Below are positions 1-12,428 of a stretch of 64,000 bases of DNA, piece by piece. Position numbers and translations under genes: made by a program. Under the pieces are notes generated by a model. The model was not told the DNA's origin, ran no database searches, and saw nothing but the letters and a program-made list of their open reading frames with translations. The DNA lies in contig NZ_CVRB01000003.1 of assembly GCF_001048695.1 (NCBI RefSeq), forward strand, positions 682,001 to 746,000. The letters run 5' to 3'. How positions within the stretch are numbered: the stretch's first letter is position 1; each line of letters begins with the position of its first letter. Origin of the DNA: Neobacillus massiliamazoniensis (GTDB lineage Bacteria > Bacillota > Bacilli > Bacillales > Cytobacillaceae).

Positions 1-136
1 CACTTTCAGCAGCCTCTGTGTCCGATTTCTTAATATCTGTTGCAATGACATTATCGGCACCGTAGGTTTTTCTCAGCATCATCGTTAGCTCTGAACCGAT
101 TTGTCCTAGTGCGCCTGTGATTAGAATTTTTTTCAT
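1..136 (-). CDS. NAD-dependent epimerase-type L-threonine 3-dehydrogenase, N-terminal part
   Basis: The gene runs off the left edge; only the first 45 codons are present. The start [17 protein letters not shown] carries the Rossmann GxxGxxG nucleotide-binding motif of extended short-chain dehydrogenases, and the continuation [17 protein letters not shown] fits the UDP-glucose-4-epimerase-like threonine dehydrogenase family. This family oxidises L-threonine to 2-amino-3-ketobutyrate in the cytosol. The product is the substrate of the KBL enzyme encoded directly upstream on the same strand, 29 bp away, so the two genes are probably one operon. The assignment to threonine rests largely on that neighbour. 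Confidence 0.8.
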   Translation of the reverse strand, partial: MKKILITGALGQIGSELTMMLRKTYGADNVIATDIKKSDTEAAES

Positions 137-165
137 TTTTGTTTCTCCATCCTCTTTGGTGTCTG

Positions 166-1356
166 TTAAATAATACCTAATTCTTTTCCGACTTTTTCAT
201 AAATTGCAATGGCTTTATCGAGCATTTCTGTTGTATGAGCAGCTGTTGGCATATTGCGGACACGTCCTGTTCCTTTAGGGACAGTTGGGAACACAATCGC
301 CTTCGCATAAACGCCTTCTTCATTTAAACGTCGACTAAATTGCTGGGTAAGGCTCTCATCTCCAATAATACAAGGAGTAATCGGTGTCTCACTATTTCCA
401 ATATTAAAGCCTAATTCCTTCAAGCCTTTTTTTAGATAGTTGCCATTTTCCCATAATTTCATATTAAGCTCTGTGCTTTCCATTAATATTTCAATCGATC
501 GCTTACTTGCGGCCACATCAGCAGGAGTTAACGAAGTAGAAAACAAGAATGGACGACTGCGCACTTTTAACCAATCAATTAGATTTTTCTTCCCGGCAAC
601 GTAGCCACCAACAACACCAATCGCCTTTGATAAGGTTCCGATTTGGAAGTCGATTTTATCAGATAGACCAAAATGCTTGACGGTACCTGCCCCATCGCCA
701 AGAACGCCAGATCCATGAGCATCGTCTACATATGTAATCAAATCAAACTCTTCAGCGATTTTTACGATTTCCGGTAGTAAGGCAATATCACCATCCATAG
801 AGAAAACGCCATCGGTGATAACCATTACTTTATTAAATTGGCCTGATTCAGTTGCTTCTTTTGCTCTAGCACGTAAATCTTCCATATCGGAGTGATTGAA
901 ACGAATAATTTTTGCTCTCGAAAGACGGCAGCCATCAATAATGGAAGCATGGTTTAATTCATCTGACAAAATGGCATCATTTTTATCCATTACGGCAGAA
1001 ATCGCTGCCATATTACAGTTGAAGCCTGATTGATAGGCAATAGCCGCTTCTGTATGCTTAAATTCTGCAAGTTTTTCCTCTAATTCTACATGCAGCTTAA
1101 GGGTGCCGTTAATGGTACGAACTGCACCTGCACCAACGCCATATTGTTCTATGGCATCGCGTGCTGCTTTTTTCAAGCGTTCATCTGTAGCTAAACCAAG
1201 ATAGTTATTGGAAGAAAGATTAATTAACTCTTTACCATTAATCGTAATTAATGGACCATTTGGACTTTCGAGTGGGTCAATCACATTATAAAGACCTTTT
1301 CCTTTTAAATCCTCAAGGTTATCATTTAAAAAATGTTCTAAAGTATGGCTCGACAC
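166..1356 (-). CDS. kbl: Glycine C-acetyltransferase (2-amino-3-ketobutyrate CoA ligase)
   Basis: This 396-residue protein has the usual KBL length and belongs to the alpha-oxoamine synthase family of fold-type I PLP enzymes. It cleaves 2-amino-3-ketobutyrate with CoA to glycine and acetyl-CoA, the second step of threonine catabolism. Visible motifs are [11 protein letters not shown] near residue 48, the DDAHGSG PLP-binding aspartate region at 211-217, and the Schiff-base lysine in GTLSKAIG at about 244. The start is GTG, chosen because AGGGGG lies eight bases upstream and the nearby ATG is out of frame. It is first in an operon with the threonine dehydrogenase. 8-amino-7-oxononanoate synthase is the main alternative, made unlikely by the neighbour. 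Confidence 0.93.
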   Translation of the reverse strand: MSSHTLEHFLNDNLEDLKGKGLYNVIDPLESPNGPLITINGKELINLSSNNYLGLATDERLKKAARDAIEQYGVGAGAVRTINGTLKLHVELEEKLAEFKHTEAAIAYQSGFNCNMAAISAVMDKNDAILSDELNHASIIDGCRLSRAKIIRFNHSDMEDLRARAKEATESGQFNKVMVITDGVFSMDGDIALLPEIVKIAEEFDLITYVDDAHGSGVLGDGAGTVKHFGLSDKIDFQIGTLSKAIGVVGGYVAGKKNLIDWLKVRSRPFLFSTSLTPADVAASKRSIEILMESTELNMKLWENGNYLKKGLKELGFNIGNSETPITPCIIGDESLTQQFSRRLNEEGVYAKAIVFPTVPKGTGRVRNMPTAAHTTEMLDKAIAIYEKVGKELGII

Positions 1357-1411
1357 AACCCATTCCCCCTAGTAGAAAATAAACGCATGATTGTTGTTTT
1401 CAAAAACACAA

Positions 1412-1432
1412 CTGTCCGCTCCACGTGGACAG
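1412..1432. promoter_or_regulatory. Palindrome in the kbl leader
   Basis: The leader between the probable kbl promoter and the gene holds an inverted repeat CTGTCC ... GGACAG, with the perfect palindrome TCCACGTGGA at its centre. It could be a regulator binding site or a weak hairpin. No T-run follows it, so a terminator is unlikely. Confidence 0.35.
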
Positions 1433-1625
1433 CAATCTTTTGATTTATGCCCATGATAACGGATTCATGTATAATACTTTAACATATTTTTTGCAGAATG
1501 TTCATACCTAGTGGACATTATAGCAAAAAAATTTTTATAAAGTTAGAATTACCTATTTCATCTTCTTTTAAAAATAATTAAAGTAGACTATAGTAAAATA
1601 ATACTTCCTGTAGTCTTAGAAAGGA

Positions 1626-1916
1626 ATGTTGTTTTTGCAATACTTATCTTCTTTCATTTACACCGCCATCGTCGGCGGAATTTTTATTTATTTATCGATT
1701 TTAGCCTTTGATTTCTTTTCTGGTGAAAAACCAGAAAAACAAGTGAAAAAAATCCACAAGTATTTTCGCAAAGAAACAATAAAACAAGTTGAACTACTTG
1801 AACATGTCCCAAGAATATACACCTTATACCAAATCAAAACAGACAATGAAACCAAAAGGGTAAAATTGAAGCCAGGATATAAAGTAGTAAAAATGGTCAA
1901 AAAGAAAAAAAAATAA
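1626..1916 (+). CDS. Small membrane-anchored basic protein, unknown function
   Basis: The ORF encodes 96 residues. An N-terminal hydrophobic segment (about residues 3-30, with AIVGGIFIYLSILAF) is followed by a lysine-rich cytoplasmic-type tail ending in KKKKK. I do not recognise a named family. It stands alone between divergent kbl and a terminator, 270 bp from the kbl start. The AGAAAGG ribosome site is close to the ATG, so a start a codon later is possible. The overlapping antisense ORF is only a shadow. Confidence 0.65.
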   Translation: MLFLQYLSSFIYTAIVGGIFIYLSILAFDFFSGEKPEKQVKKIHKYFRKETIKQVELLEHVPRIYTLYQIKTDNETKRVKLKPGYKVVKMVKKKKK

Positions 1917-1917
1917 A

Positions 1918-1946
1918 ACCTATCCAGATAACCGGATAGGTTTTTT
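1918..1946. terminator. Bidirectional intrinsic terminator
   Basis: CCTATCC pairs with GGATAGG around a short loop, with a T-run on the + side and an A-run (AAAATAAAA) on the other. It sits two bases after the small membrane gene and about 30 bp before the end of the converging nitronate monooxygenase gene, so it can serve both. Confidence 0.85.
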
Positions 1947-1977
1947 GCATAACTGAATTAGTCTTCACTGACAACAA

Positions 1978-2985
1978 CTAATAAATTTCATTTAGCTTTA
2001 CTTTAGATAATTTTCCAGCACTTTCATTTACTTGTTTCAATGCTGCTTTGTATTCCTTCTCTAAGCTTTCGATGATTTGGGCAACGGATTCAATTCTATT
2101 AATTGCACCAACCCCATGTCCCGCGGACCAAATATCACGCCATGCCTTCGCATTCATCTCTCTTTGCATATCATCAAAGTCAACCTTATCCTTTTTTACC
2201 AAAAGTTCAGGATCAAGTCCTGCCTTTACAATACTTGGTTTCAGCATATTGGCATGAACTCCGGAAAAAGCATCGGTTAAAATGAGATCTTCTTGTGTGG
2301 ATGAAATGAGCATTTCACGATACTCATCACTCGCCATACTCTCAGTTGCTACGATAAACCTTGTCCCCATATAGGCAAGATCTGCCCCAGCCGCTTGAGC
2401 TGCTAAAATGCTTTTCCCTGTCGAAATCGCACCTGCCAGAACAATAATTCCATCCCAGAAGGTCCGTACCATATCAACAAAGGCGAAACTATTAATTTGA
2501 CCAGCATGACCACCTGCCCCGCTTGCAACTAAGATGAGGCCGTCAACACCAGCTTCGGCTGCTTTTTTTGCAAATTTCAAATCACTGACGTCTGAAAAAA
2601 CTAAGCCACCATATTCATGAACAATATCTACAACATGCTTCGGGCTTCCTAATGAAGTGATGACTAATGGTGGTTTATGCTTACTAATTAACGCAAGTTC
2701 GTCCTGAAGCCTGCTATAGGAACTATGTACAACCATATTCATGGCCCATGGAGCAATTTTACGATTAGGATCTTTTACTCTTTCAGCTTCTAACTGTTCG
2801 TTCAATTTCTCCATCCACTGGTCAAGTACTTCAATCGGCCGTGCATTGGGAGCAGGAAATGAACCAATCACCCCATGTAAACAGCAATTTTTCACTAACT
2901 CAGGTCCGGATACTAAAAACATCGGTGCGGAAATTACAGGTAATCGAAGTTGATTCCACCATGTTTCGGGAATAGACTTTGTCAT
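1978..2985 (-). CDS. Nitronate monooxygenase / 2-nitropropane dioxygenase family FMN enzyme
   Basis: The 335-residue protein has the TIM-barrel architecture of the NPD family, which binds FMN and oxidises propionate-3-nitronate or related nitronates. Visible landmarks are the N-terminal LPVISAPMF strand, the phosphate-binding stretch LILVASGAGGHAGQ in the middle, and AAGADLAYMGTRFIVATES near residue 200. The start ATG is preceded by GAGGTG. It is transcribed alone towards the small membrane gene. The family also contains FabK-like enoyl reductases and uncharacterised members, so the substrate is inferred only. Confidence 0.85.
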   Translation of the reverse strand: MTKSIPETWWNQLRLPVISAPMFLVSGPELVKNCCLHGVIGSFPAPNARPIEVLDQWMEKLNEQLEAERVKDPNRKIAPWAMNMVVHSSYSRLQDELALISKHKPPLVITSLGSPKHVVDIVHEYGGLVFSDVSDLKFAKKAAEAGVDGLILVASGAGGHAGQINSFAFVDMVRTFWDGIIVLAGAISTGKSILAAQAAGADLAYMGTRFIVATESMASDEYREMLISSTQEDLILTDAFSGVHANMLKPSIVKAGLDPELLVKKDKVDFDDMQREMNAKAWRDIWSAGHGVGAINRIESVAQIIESLEKEYKAALKQVNESAGKLSKVKLNEIY

Positions 2986-3203
2986 TTTTCCACCTCTTAA
3001 TTTTAGAATTTTCTGACTTGCTATTATTTTACCTTAAAATGAATGAGTATTCAATCATTGGATATACGTAAATTTTCCAAGTTTTAAAACGTTTTCAAAA
3101 AAACGAACGTTTTACTTAACAAATGATTGATTATTCGTTTTTTATAAAAAAAGAATTGATTTCGCTGCCGGTAATCCGTATAATGTGTAATAAATTCATA
3201 TGT

Positions 3204-3278
3204 TTCGCTCATATAATCGCGGGGATAGGGCCTGCAAGTTTCTACCGGATTGCCGTTAACAATCTGACTATGAGTGGG
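3204..3278 (+). promoter_or_regulatory. Guanine-class purine riboswitch aptamer
   Basis: The segment closely matches the Bacillus xpt purine aptamer: P1 CGCTCATA/TATGAGTG, the conserved core ATATAATCGCGGGGATA, the AGTTTCTACC junction, and GACTATG at the J3/1 junction. The C in GACTATG, rather than T, specifies guanine or hypoxanthine over adenine. Bound ligand is expected to favour the downstream terminator and switch off xpt-pbuX. Confidence 0.96.
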
Positions 3279-3337
3279 TAATGAGAACAGCACTCGCTTC
3301 TCTTTCGTGCATTCTTTCTTATTCCTTTCGGACATAC

Positions 3338-4004
<667 letters not shown>

Positions 4005-4009
4005 ATCTT

Positions 4010-5323
4010 ATGAAACGAAATCCTTTTAAAGTTGCCTCATTAGGAATACAACATGTGTTAGCAATGTATGCTGGTGCAGTTATTGTTCCTCTTATCATTG
4101 GCGGAGCATTGCATTTGTCTGGTGAACAATTAACCTATTTAGTTTCAATTGATATTCTAACAAGCGGAATTGCAACTATTTTGCAAGTTTGGCAGAACCG
4201 CTTTTTCGGAATTGGGCTTCCGATAGTTCTAGGATGTACGTTTACTGCAGTTGGACCCATTATAGCAATCGGTGGACAATATGGTCTTTCAGCAATATAT
4301 GGATCTATTATCATGTCAGGTATTATCGTTATTTTAATCTCGAATTTTTTTGGTAAGCTAGTTAAATTCTTTCCTCCAGTTGTTACCGGTTCAGTTGTAA
4401 CGATAATCGGGATAACCCTTATTCCTGTTGCCATGAATAACGTTGCAGGTGGCCAAGGCAGCCATGACTTTGGATCAGGATCTAATCTTGCACTTGCTTT
4501 TGGTACATTATTATTTATCATTTTGCTCTATCGATTCTTTAATGGCTTCATTCGTTCGATTGCCATCTTAATTGGATTAATCGTTGGAACAATTGCTGCA
4601 TCGTTTATGGGAAAAGTGAATTTGTCTGCTGTTGGAGAGGCATCGTGGTTTCATATGGTAAGACCCTTTTATTTTGCGACACCTTCTTTTGAGCTTGCAC
4701 CAATTATCACGATGACATTAGTGGCTATCGTAAGTCTTGTAGAATCATCGGGTGTATATTTTGCGCTAAGCGACATCACTGGAAGAAAGTTGACTGAAAA
4801 GGATTTGGTAAAAGGTTATCGTGCTGAAGGTCTTGCTAGTATTCTTGGAGGATTGTTTAATTCTTTTCCATATACAACTTACTCACAAAACGTTGGACTC
4901 GTTCAGCTTTCAGGCGTAAAAGAAAAAAATGTAATTTATACAATGGGCGGCATTTTAGTGGTCCTTGGTTTCATGCCAAAAATCGCTGCCTTAACTACTG
5001 CTGTTCCAACCCCTGTCCTTGGCGGTGCCATGGTTGCAATGTTTGGAATGGTAATTGCAGCAGGAATTAAAATGCTTAGCAAAGTTGATTTTGCATCACA
5101 GGAAAATCTTTTAATCATTGCTTGTTCAGTTGGGATGGGACTTGGAGTAACAGCAGTTCCTGATTTATTTTCTCATATGCCAAATACGGTAAAAATTATT
5201 TCAAATAGCGGTATCGTTGCGGGCAGTTTAACAGCTATTTTCCTTAATTTAATCTTTAATGTTTTTAAACCAGTGAAGGAAAATCATGCAACAACTAATG
5301 GTCAAAATATTAAGGTTTCCTAA
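4010..5323 (+). CDS. pbuX: Xanthine permease, NCS2 family
   Basis: The 437-residue protein is strongly hydrophobic with about 12-14 membrane segments. It has NCS2 signatures, including the N-terminal GIQHVLAMYAGAVIVPLIIGG and the ESSGVYFALSDITGR region near residue 245. The family couples purine uptake to the proton gradient. It directly follows xpt, as in other Bacillus species, and shares its guanine-riboswitch control. A terminator follows about 70 bp after the stop. Confidence 0.95.
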   Translation: MKRNPFKVASLGIQHVLAMYAGAVIVPLIIGGALHLSGEQLTYLVSIDILTSGIATILQVWQNRFFGIGLPIVLGCTFTAVGPIIAIGGQYGLSAIYGSIIMSGIIVILISNFFGKLVKFFPPVVTGSVVTIIGITLIPVAMNNVAGGQGSHDFGSGSNLALAFGTLLFIILLYRFFNGFIRSIAILIGLIVGTIAASFMGKVNLSAVGEASWFHMVRPFYFATPSFELAPIITMTLVAIVSLVESSGVYFALSDITGRKLTEKDLVKGYRAEGLASILGGLFNSFPYTTYSQNVGLVQLSGVKEKNVIYTMGGILVVLGFMPKIAALTTAVPTPVLGGAMVAMFGMVIAAGIKMLSKVDFASQENLLIIACSVGMGLGVTAVPDLFSHMPNTVKIISNSGIVAGSLTAIFLNLIFNVFKPVKENHATTNGQNIKVS

Positions 5324-5390
5324 TGACAATATTTTTTACTACCTACCTTTAGTTAAAGTTAACCGTAAAGGTAAATTGAGATAATAATTA

Positions 5391-5418
5391 ACCACCAGTT
5401 GTCATGACTGGTGGTTTT
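5391..5418 (+). terminator. Terminator of xpt-pbuX
   Basis: ACCACCAGT pairs with ACTGGTGGT around a six-base loop and is followed by TTTTAAATT. It lies 70 bp after the pbuX stop. Confidence 0.85.
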
Positions 5419-5455
5419 AAATTAGCACCTCAAATGGATGTCTCATAATAGTTAT

Positions 5456-5923
5456 TTAAAATGTACTGTAATCAAATTTTACAGTATTAATTTCTTCTCT
5501 CGTTACTTTCATAATGCTTTCCGCTTCTTCCTTACTAATTAACTCTTTATCAATTAATAAGTTCATTAAACGATCATTTATTATTTTAGTTTTAATAACC
5601 TTATTATTTATGTTTGCTGTAAAATCATCTTCATACCTGGTACGTTTATAATGAAGGTCATAATTTTCTCCTACTAATGCCCCCCTTACAACATATCCTT
5701 CTGGTGATCTAGAATGCCTAACTAAACCAAATCTTAGAAAGTAAGGTTCACCATTAATTTGACAACTAAAATATTGCTTTTCGCATGCAGCACTTTTAAT
5801 TACAAATTCCCTATATCTCTTAAATTCTATTTCAGATAAATCCTTCTCAAATTCGTATGTATTTTCGTATTCTTTATACAAATTAAGATAAATATCTGTT
5901 TCAGGTAAATAAATTTGTTTCAT
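5456..5923 (-). CDS. Hypothetical protein, 155 residues
   Basis: I do not recognise the family. The start MKQIYLPETDIYLN is preferred because a strong GGGGGAGG lies eight bases before it; the slightly longer frame starts inside that ribosome site. The protein is charged, without membrane segments. It contains a possible substrate-binding stretch FLRFGLVRHSRSPEGYVVRG near the middle and an acidic/basic C-terminal helix (DKELISKEEAESIMKVTRE). It stands alone, convergent with pbuX. Confidence 0.7.
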   Translation of the reverse strand: MKQIYLPETDIYLNLYKEYENTYEFEKDLSEIEFKRYREFVIKSAACEKQYFSCQINGEPYFLRFGLVRHSRSPEGYVVRGALVGENYDLHYKRTRYEDDFTANINNKVIKTKIINDRLMNLLIDKELISKEEAESIMKVTREEINTVKFDYSTF

Positions 5924-6046
5924 TTTATATGCCTCCCCCAAAGGAAAATATTAACTTTACCTATATTATACTTTAAACAATTGTTCTAAAGGAGATATTT
6001 ATATGACATGTTTTTGACAAAGTAAAAGCAAATCCCGAAGGACTTG

Positions 6047-6343
6047 CTAAGTGATATTAACAAAGTGTTTCTCCACTTCTTCGATTCCTTTGAAAGCAAT
6101 CTCAATTTTTTCAAACCAAATCATTACTACATTGTTTTTATACTTTTCATGGTTTAATTCACCAGTATGATAAACGTCATTTTCATTAAAATGAATATAA
6201 TCAAGGTTTCGAAGCTTGTTAAGATGGTATGCAACATGTTGGTAGTTTTCAAATCCTAATTCCGAGAAATTCAATTTATTACCATAAGTTAAATGCATTT
6301 GATATAGAGCAATTAAAATTTTTATATCTAATTCATTTAACAT
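6047..6343 (-). CDS. Small winged-helix-like protein
   Basis: The 98-residue product begins MLNELDIKILIALYQMH. Residues 30-55 (YQHVAYHLNKLRNLDYIHF) look like the recognition helix and wing of a winged-helix DNA-binding domain, as seen in ArsR/MarR-like or phage regulators. The family is not recognised with certainty. A GGGAGGTGAG ribosome site precedes the ATG. It is a single gene on the minus strand. Confidence 0.65.
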   Translation of the reverse strand: MLNELDIKILIALYQMHLTYGNKLNFSELGFENYQHVAYHLNKLRNLDYIHFNENDVYHTGELNHEKYKNNVVMIWFEKIEIAFKGIEEVEKHFVNIT

Positions 6344-6449
6344 TTGTTCTCACCTCCCATCACTTAATTATTTCTAGATGATATGAACTTATCCCTTTGT
6401 AAAAATCAAATACTTAACAATTTAGACAAAATCCACACACAAAACAAAA

Positions 6450-6477
6450 AAGCCTCCACAATTTATTGTAGGAGGCA
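6450..6477 (-). terminator. Intrinsic terminator
   Basis: Read on the minus strand, GCCTCC...GGAGGC closes a hairpin with an inner ACAAT/ATTGT pair and is followed by TTTTTTG. It terminates the decayed reading frame just to its right. Confidence 0.8.
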
Positions 6478-6478
6478 T

Positions 6479-6590
6479 TTATTCTAATCGTAAAAAACTT
6501 ATAGTATCTCCACTTTCATTCCGCTGTAACTCAGTAAATCTATTTTCAGGATAAAACTTTCGGAATATTCCTAGAGTGAAAACCTCATTT
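6479..6590 (-). pseudogene. C-terminal gene remnant
   Basis: The minus strand reads LGIFRKFYPENRFTELQRNE and ends SFLRLE-stop immediately before a good terminator. No start or N-terminal domain is visible upstream, where the frame is lost. It looks like the 3' end of a deleted gene; the family cannot be named. Confidence 0.5.
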
Positions 6591-6827
6591 ATTTATGGTA
6601 TGGTTCACCACTATTAATGCTGAACTACATCCTCTACAATCTGCCCATACATGAAACAGGCGCGCTCGTTCATCTTTCGATAATAGCGCCCGTTCGTGGA
6701 AGACTGAAAAAACTTTAAGAAAAATTTGTGTTGTATGGCATCAATAAAAAAGCTGCTATACAAAGTTTTCCTCATACTAAGCCCCACTTTTGCACGTATC
6801 TCGGACATAACCTTTTAGACTCCCCTC
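6591..6827. other. No convincing gene; possible degenerate element half
   Basis: The only frame (minus, 6614-6808) lacks family features and a good ribosome site. TAGCGCCCGTTCGTGGAAG at 6683-6701 resembles the right box of the dispersed element described for the rest of the window. Confidence 0.4.
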
Positions 6828-7499
6828 TCAATCACCATATTCGTCGTGTAGGCGCCACCACGTATAAGGTGGGGTTTGCGGCCACCCCTCAGGTGAATCC
6901 TCCCAGTCTTCCTGTCGACCGAAGGGTGTCAGGTCGAGGAAATTGAAGTCGGATCTGATCCTGTCGACTCCACGCGCCGTCGTGTAATAGGTGCGAAAGA
7001 CGCTGTTGCCATCACGGAGGAAGACACTCAGGCCGAATCCCCTGCCCGCACCGCAGTCGACATTGAAGTTGTCGCCGTTCGAAGAGAACCAGGGCACAGT
7101 CCAGCCCATTCGCTTCTTGTAGGGCTCGATCTGTGACAATGGTGCGGGGGAGACTAAAATTAAGGTGGTATCACGTGCATGTAAATGAGCTAGATGGCCA
7201 ATGTTGTCTACGAAGGACGAGCAGCCCGGGCAACGGTGGTCAGAGCCCGGAACCATCATGAAGTGGTAAACGATGAGCTGGCGACGTCCATCGAAAAGAT
7301 CAAGCAGGCTCGCTTTGCCATTTAGGCCTTCGAAGACGTACTCTTTGTCAATCCGGACCATCGGCAGCCTTCTACGTTCTGCGGCCAGAGCGTCCAACGC
7401 ACGAGTGAGTTCCTTCTCCTTAATGAGCAATTTTTCGCGAGCAGCCCGCCACTCGTCTTCTGACACGACTTGCGGAAGTACTGATTTGTTCTTTGGCAT
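6828..7499 (-). CDS. DUF899 family thioredoxin-like protein
   Basis: The 223-residue protein matches the DUF899 family. It has VSEDEWRAAREKLLIKEKEL at the N-terminus, the redox-like motif DHRCPGCSSFVD near residue 90, and the C-terminal EGWPQTPPYTWWRLHDEY. The fold is thioredoxin-like and the cellular role is unknown. GAGAGGAG precedes the ATG. The gene is clearly more GC-rich than the surrounding DNA, suggesting recent transfer. Confidence 0.85.
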   Translation of the reverse strand: MPKNKSVLPQVVSEDEWRAAREKLLIKEKELTRALDALAAERRRLPMVRIDKEYVFEGLNGKASLLDLFDGRRQLIVYHFMMVPGSDHRCPGCSSFVDNIGHLAHLHARDTTLILVSPAPLSQIEPYKKRMGWTVPWFSSNGDNFNVDCGAGRGFGLSVFLRDGNSVFRTYYTTARGVDRIRSDFNFLDLTPFGRQEDWEDSPEGWPQTPPYTWWRLHDEYGD

Positions 7500-7706
7500 A
7501 TGAATTCTCCTCTCTAACTAGTGCTTCACTCTGCTTGATTCCCCTCAAAAAGGGATTCATCCTGCTTGATATAATTTTCTTATTCCTTAATGTCCTAATG
7601 CTAAACTAAATAACATCTTCTGAATTAACTTCGATTTACTTACGAATAATCCCTTCTCTTTTATTCAAGAAAATGGCCCGATTGTTGAAAAAAAGCTAAT
7701 GACGAT
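7500..7706. other. Intergenic, one conserved short motif
   Basis: No gene is seen. The segment ATGGCCCGATTGTTGAA at 7673-7689 recurs upstream of the elements at 15.7 kb and 46.9 kb, so this flank has been copied with them. Confidence 0.4.
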
Positions 7707-7785
7707 TGTTCAACTAAAATCCCTTTCGTTGAAGAAGAAATGGGCTTTACTCTTAATTGAAGTAAAGCACCCTATAGTTTAAGTG
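7707..7785. repeat. attC-like element, outlying divergent copy
   Basis: The left box is TTCAACTAAAATCCC followed by CGTTGAAGAAG, the stem pairs GGGCTTTACT with AGTAAAGC, and the right box is GCACCCTATAGTTTAAG. It is the leftmost complete copy and is separated from the main array by rph and other genes. Confidence 0.7.
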
Positions 7786-7795
7786 ATTTATATAA

Positions 7796-7828
7796 AAAAA
7801 GCCGATCTCCACATTTGGAAAGTCGGCC
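7796..7828 (-). terminator. Intrinsic terminator downstream of rph
   Basis: On the minus strand GCCGACTTTCC pairs with GGAGATCGGC and is followed by seven T residues. A second hairpin, CACCGCTC/GAGCGGTG at 7933-7960, lies closer to the rph stop but lacks a strong T-run. Confidence 0.8.
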
Positions 7829-7990
7829 ATATTGATGTATTGAGTGGAGTTGGATCGGTAACTATCATTTTTAAGTAAGCACCACCGATAAAGTTGGCTT
7901 CAATTTTTTGTCCCAATGGAAAGATTATAAGACACCGCTCTGGTAACCACTCGAGCGGTGCTACTAATTAAATCTAGACGTATTCAGCAA

Positions 7991-10591
<2,601 letters not shown>

Positions 10592-10835
10592 TCACATCTC
10601 TCCTAACCATTAAGGTTCTTTTGATTTTAGCAGGAGTAAACGAGAATAAAAAGTCTATATTAACCATTTTTTTAATGCTATAATTAAATTAGGAAGAGTT
10701 CAAAAAAAATAGCTAGACCTTACCATAAAGTAAGCTAATGACCAGGTTTATCCCCTCGAAAGCAGTTTAATAATTTTATATTCTTTGTTGCGTCAGGAAA
10801 ATGCGAATTTATAACATTAAGGTAATCCATATATA

Positions 10836-10877
10836 AAAGCCTAATTTCTCGTTTACAACACGAGAAATTAGGCTTTA
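10836..10877 (-). terminator. Terminator of the MerR-SRPBCC-MFS operon
   Basis: A 15-bp near-perfect stem (AAAGCCTAATTTCTCG with its complement) around a nine-base loop is followed by T-rich DNA on the minus strand, ten bases after the exporter stop. Confidence 0.85.
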
Positions 10878-10886
10878 GTTAATTTA

Positions 10887-12428
10887 TTAACTGCTTTGGT
10901 TATCCGTAGATCCTGTGCTGAGATTTACATGTCTAAGCATGGTCACAATGATTACTGCTACAACAAACAGTAGAACAGCACTTACTACTGCAACAGTGTT
11001 CATACCAAATGTGAAGGCTTCCCGTGCTATAGTTAGCAGTGAATGGCCTAATGAATTTGGAATATCTTTTGAAACTTCTATTGCTCCTGCGATGTTGTCC
11101 CGTGCTATTAGTGATGCTCTATTCGGTAGTTCTTGTGGAATTGAGTCGGCCATCCGATTTCTATATACTGCAGTACTGATACTACCTAAAACAGCAAGTC
11201 CCAAGGCGAAACCAAATTCGGCGCTAGTCTGAGATAGCCCACCAGCTGATCCTGCCCTCTCAGGTGGCGCTGATCCAATAATCATATTAGGAGATAAGGT
11301 CATCAATGGACCTGAGCCAATGGTGGTGAGAGCATAACCGATTACTAATAAAGTCAATCCAGTATTCATTTCCACTTGAGAAAGCAATAAGAGACCTGAT
11401 ACAGAAACGGCAAGTCCTCCCCCAATCAAATAGGCAGGGCGAATTTTCTGTGCAATCATAGGTGATATAAGAAAACTAATCATTTGTGTGCATACTGCAG
11501 GAAGCATCCATAAAGCTGTTTGTAAGGGGGGGAGCCCTTTAACTAACTGAAGGTACTGCGTGACAAGCAGCATGATGATACCCAAGAGCATAGTCCCCGC
11601 CAGTTGTCCTCCAATCGCTGTGCTTAAGATTCGATCTGAAAATAGTCTTAGATCAAGCAATGGGTTTGTTAACGTACGTTGTCGCTTTACAAAAACGACA
11701 CTGATCCCCAATCCTGCCAGGATTAACAAGAAGTTCAACAGATTCCACCCATAATTAGCTATTTCCTTGAAACCATAAATTAAAGGTAAAATAGAAGCCA
11801 AAGATAGAAAAACGCTAAATAAGTCGAGCCGACCGGCATTTGTATTACGGTATTCAGGTAGAAGTACTGGACCTAGCAAAACTAACACGATCATGGCAGG
11901 TACACCAAGCAAAAATACCGACCCCCACCAATAATTCGCTAGTAGAACACCTCCAATCAACGGACCTATTGCGGCCCCTCCCATGAATCCGGCCATCCAG
12001 ATACTAATAGCGATTCCACGTTGTTTAGAATCGGAGAACATGGTGCTAATCAGAGCTAACGTGGAAGGGGCAATGGTAGCCCCAGCAATTCCGAGCAAAG
12101 CTCTAGACATAATTAACATCTCAGGATTTATAGAAAACGCTGACAGAACGGAGGCCAAACCGAACGCCGTTGCCCCAATCAATAGCAACTTGCGCCTGCC
12201 GATGCGGTCTCCAAGTGTGCCCATTGTAATTAGGAATCCAGCAAGCATGAATCCATATATATCCATGATCCATATTTGTTCAACACTGCTAGCCTTTAAG
12301 TCTATACTAAGGTATGGTAGCGCTAGAACAAGTACAAATAAATCGATGGACACAAGCAAACTGGCAAAGACCAAGACAGCAAGACCAAGCCATTCCTTAG
12401 CGTCTGCCTTCTTTTGAATCACTTTCAT
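10887..12428 (-). CDS. DHA2-family drug:H+ antiporter (14 TM)
   Basis: The 513-residue protein is an MFS exporter of the QacA/EmrB-type 14-helix group. Visible are the LGDRIGRRKLLLIG loop motif A after TM2, the antiporter motif C in ALLGIAGATIAPSTLALIS near residue 115, and repeated hydrophobic segments to residue 500. Such proteins export cationic drugs and dyes. Its ATG overlaps the stop of the SRPBCC gene by four bases, so translation is coupled. It is last in an operon headed by a MerR regulator, which implies ligand-induced export. The substrate is unknown. Confidence 0.9.
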   Translation of the reverse strand: MKVIQKKADAKEWLGLAVLVFASLLVSIDLFVLVLALPYLSIDLKASSVEQIWIMDIYGFMLAGFLITMGTLGDRIGRRKLLLIGATAFGLASVLSAFSINPEMLIMSRALLGIAGATIAPSTLALISTMFSDSKQRGIAISIWMAGFMGGAAIGPLIGGVLLANYWWGSVFLLGVPAMIVLVLLGPVLLPEYRNTNAGRLDLFSVFLSLASILPLIYGFKEIANYGWNLLNFLLILAGLGISVVFVKRQRTLTNPLLDLRLFSDRILSTAIGGQLAGTMLLGIIMLLVTQYLQLVKGLPPLQTALWMLPAVCTQMISFLISPMIAQKIRPAYLIGGGLAVSVSGLLLLSQVEMNTGLTLLVIGYALTTIGSGPLMTLSPNMIIGSAPPERAGSAGGLSQTSAEFGFALGLAVLGSISTAVYRNRMADSIPQELPNRASLIARDNIAGAIEVSKDIPNSLGHSLLTIAREAFTFGMNTVAVVSAVLLFVVAVIIVTMLRHVNLSTGSTDNQSS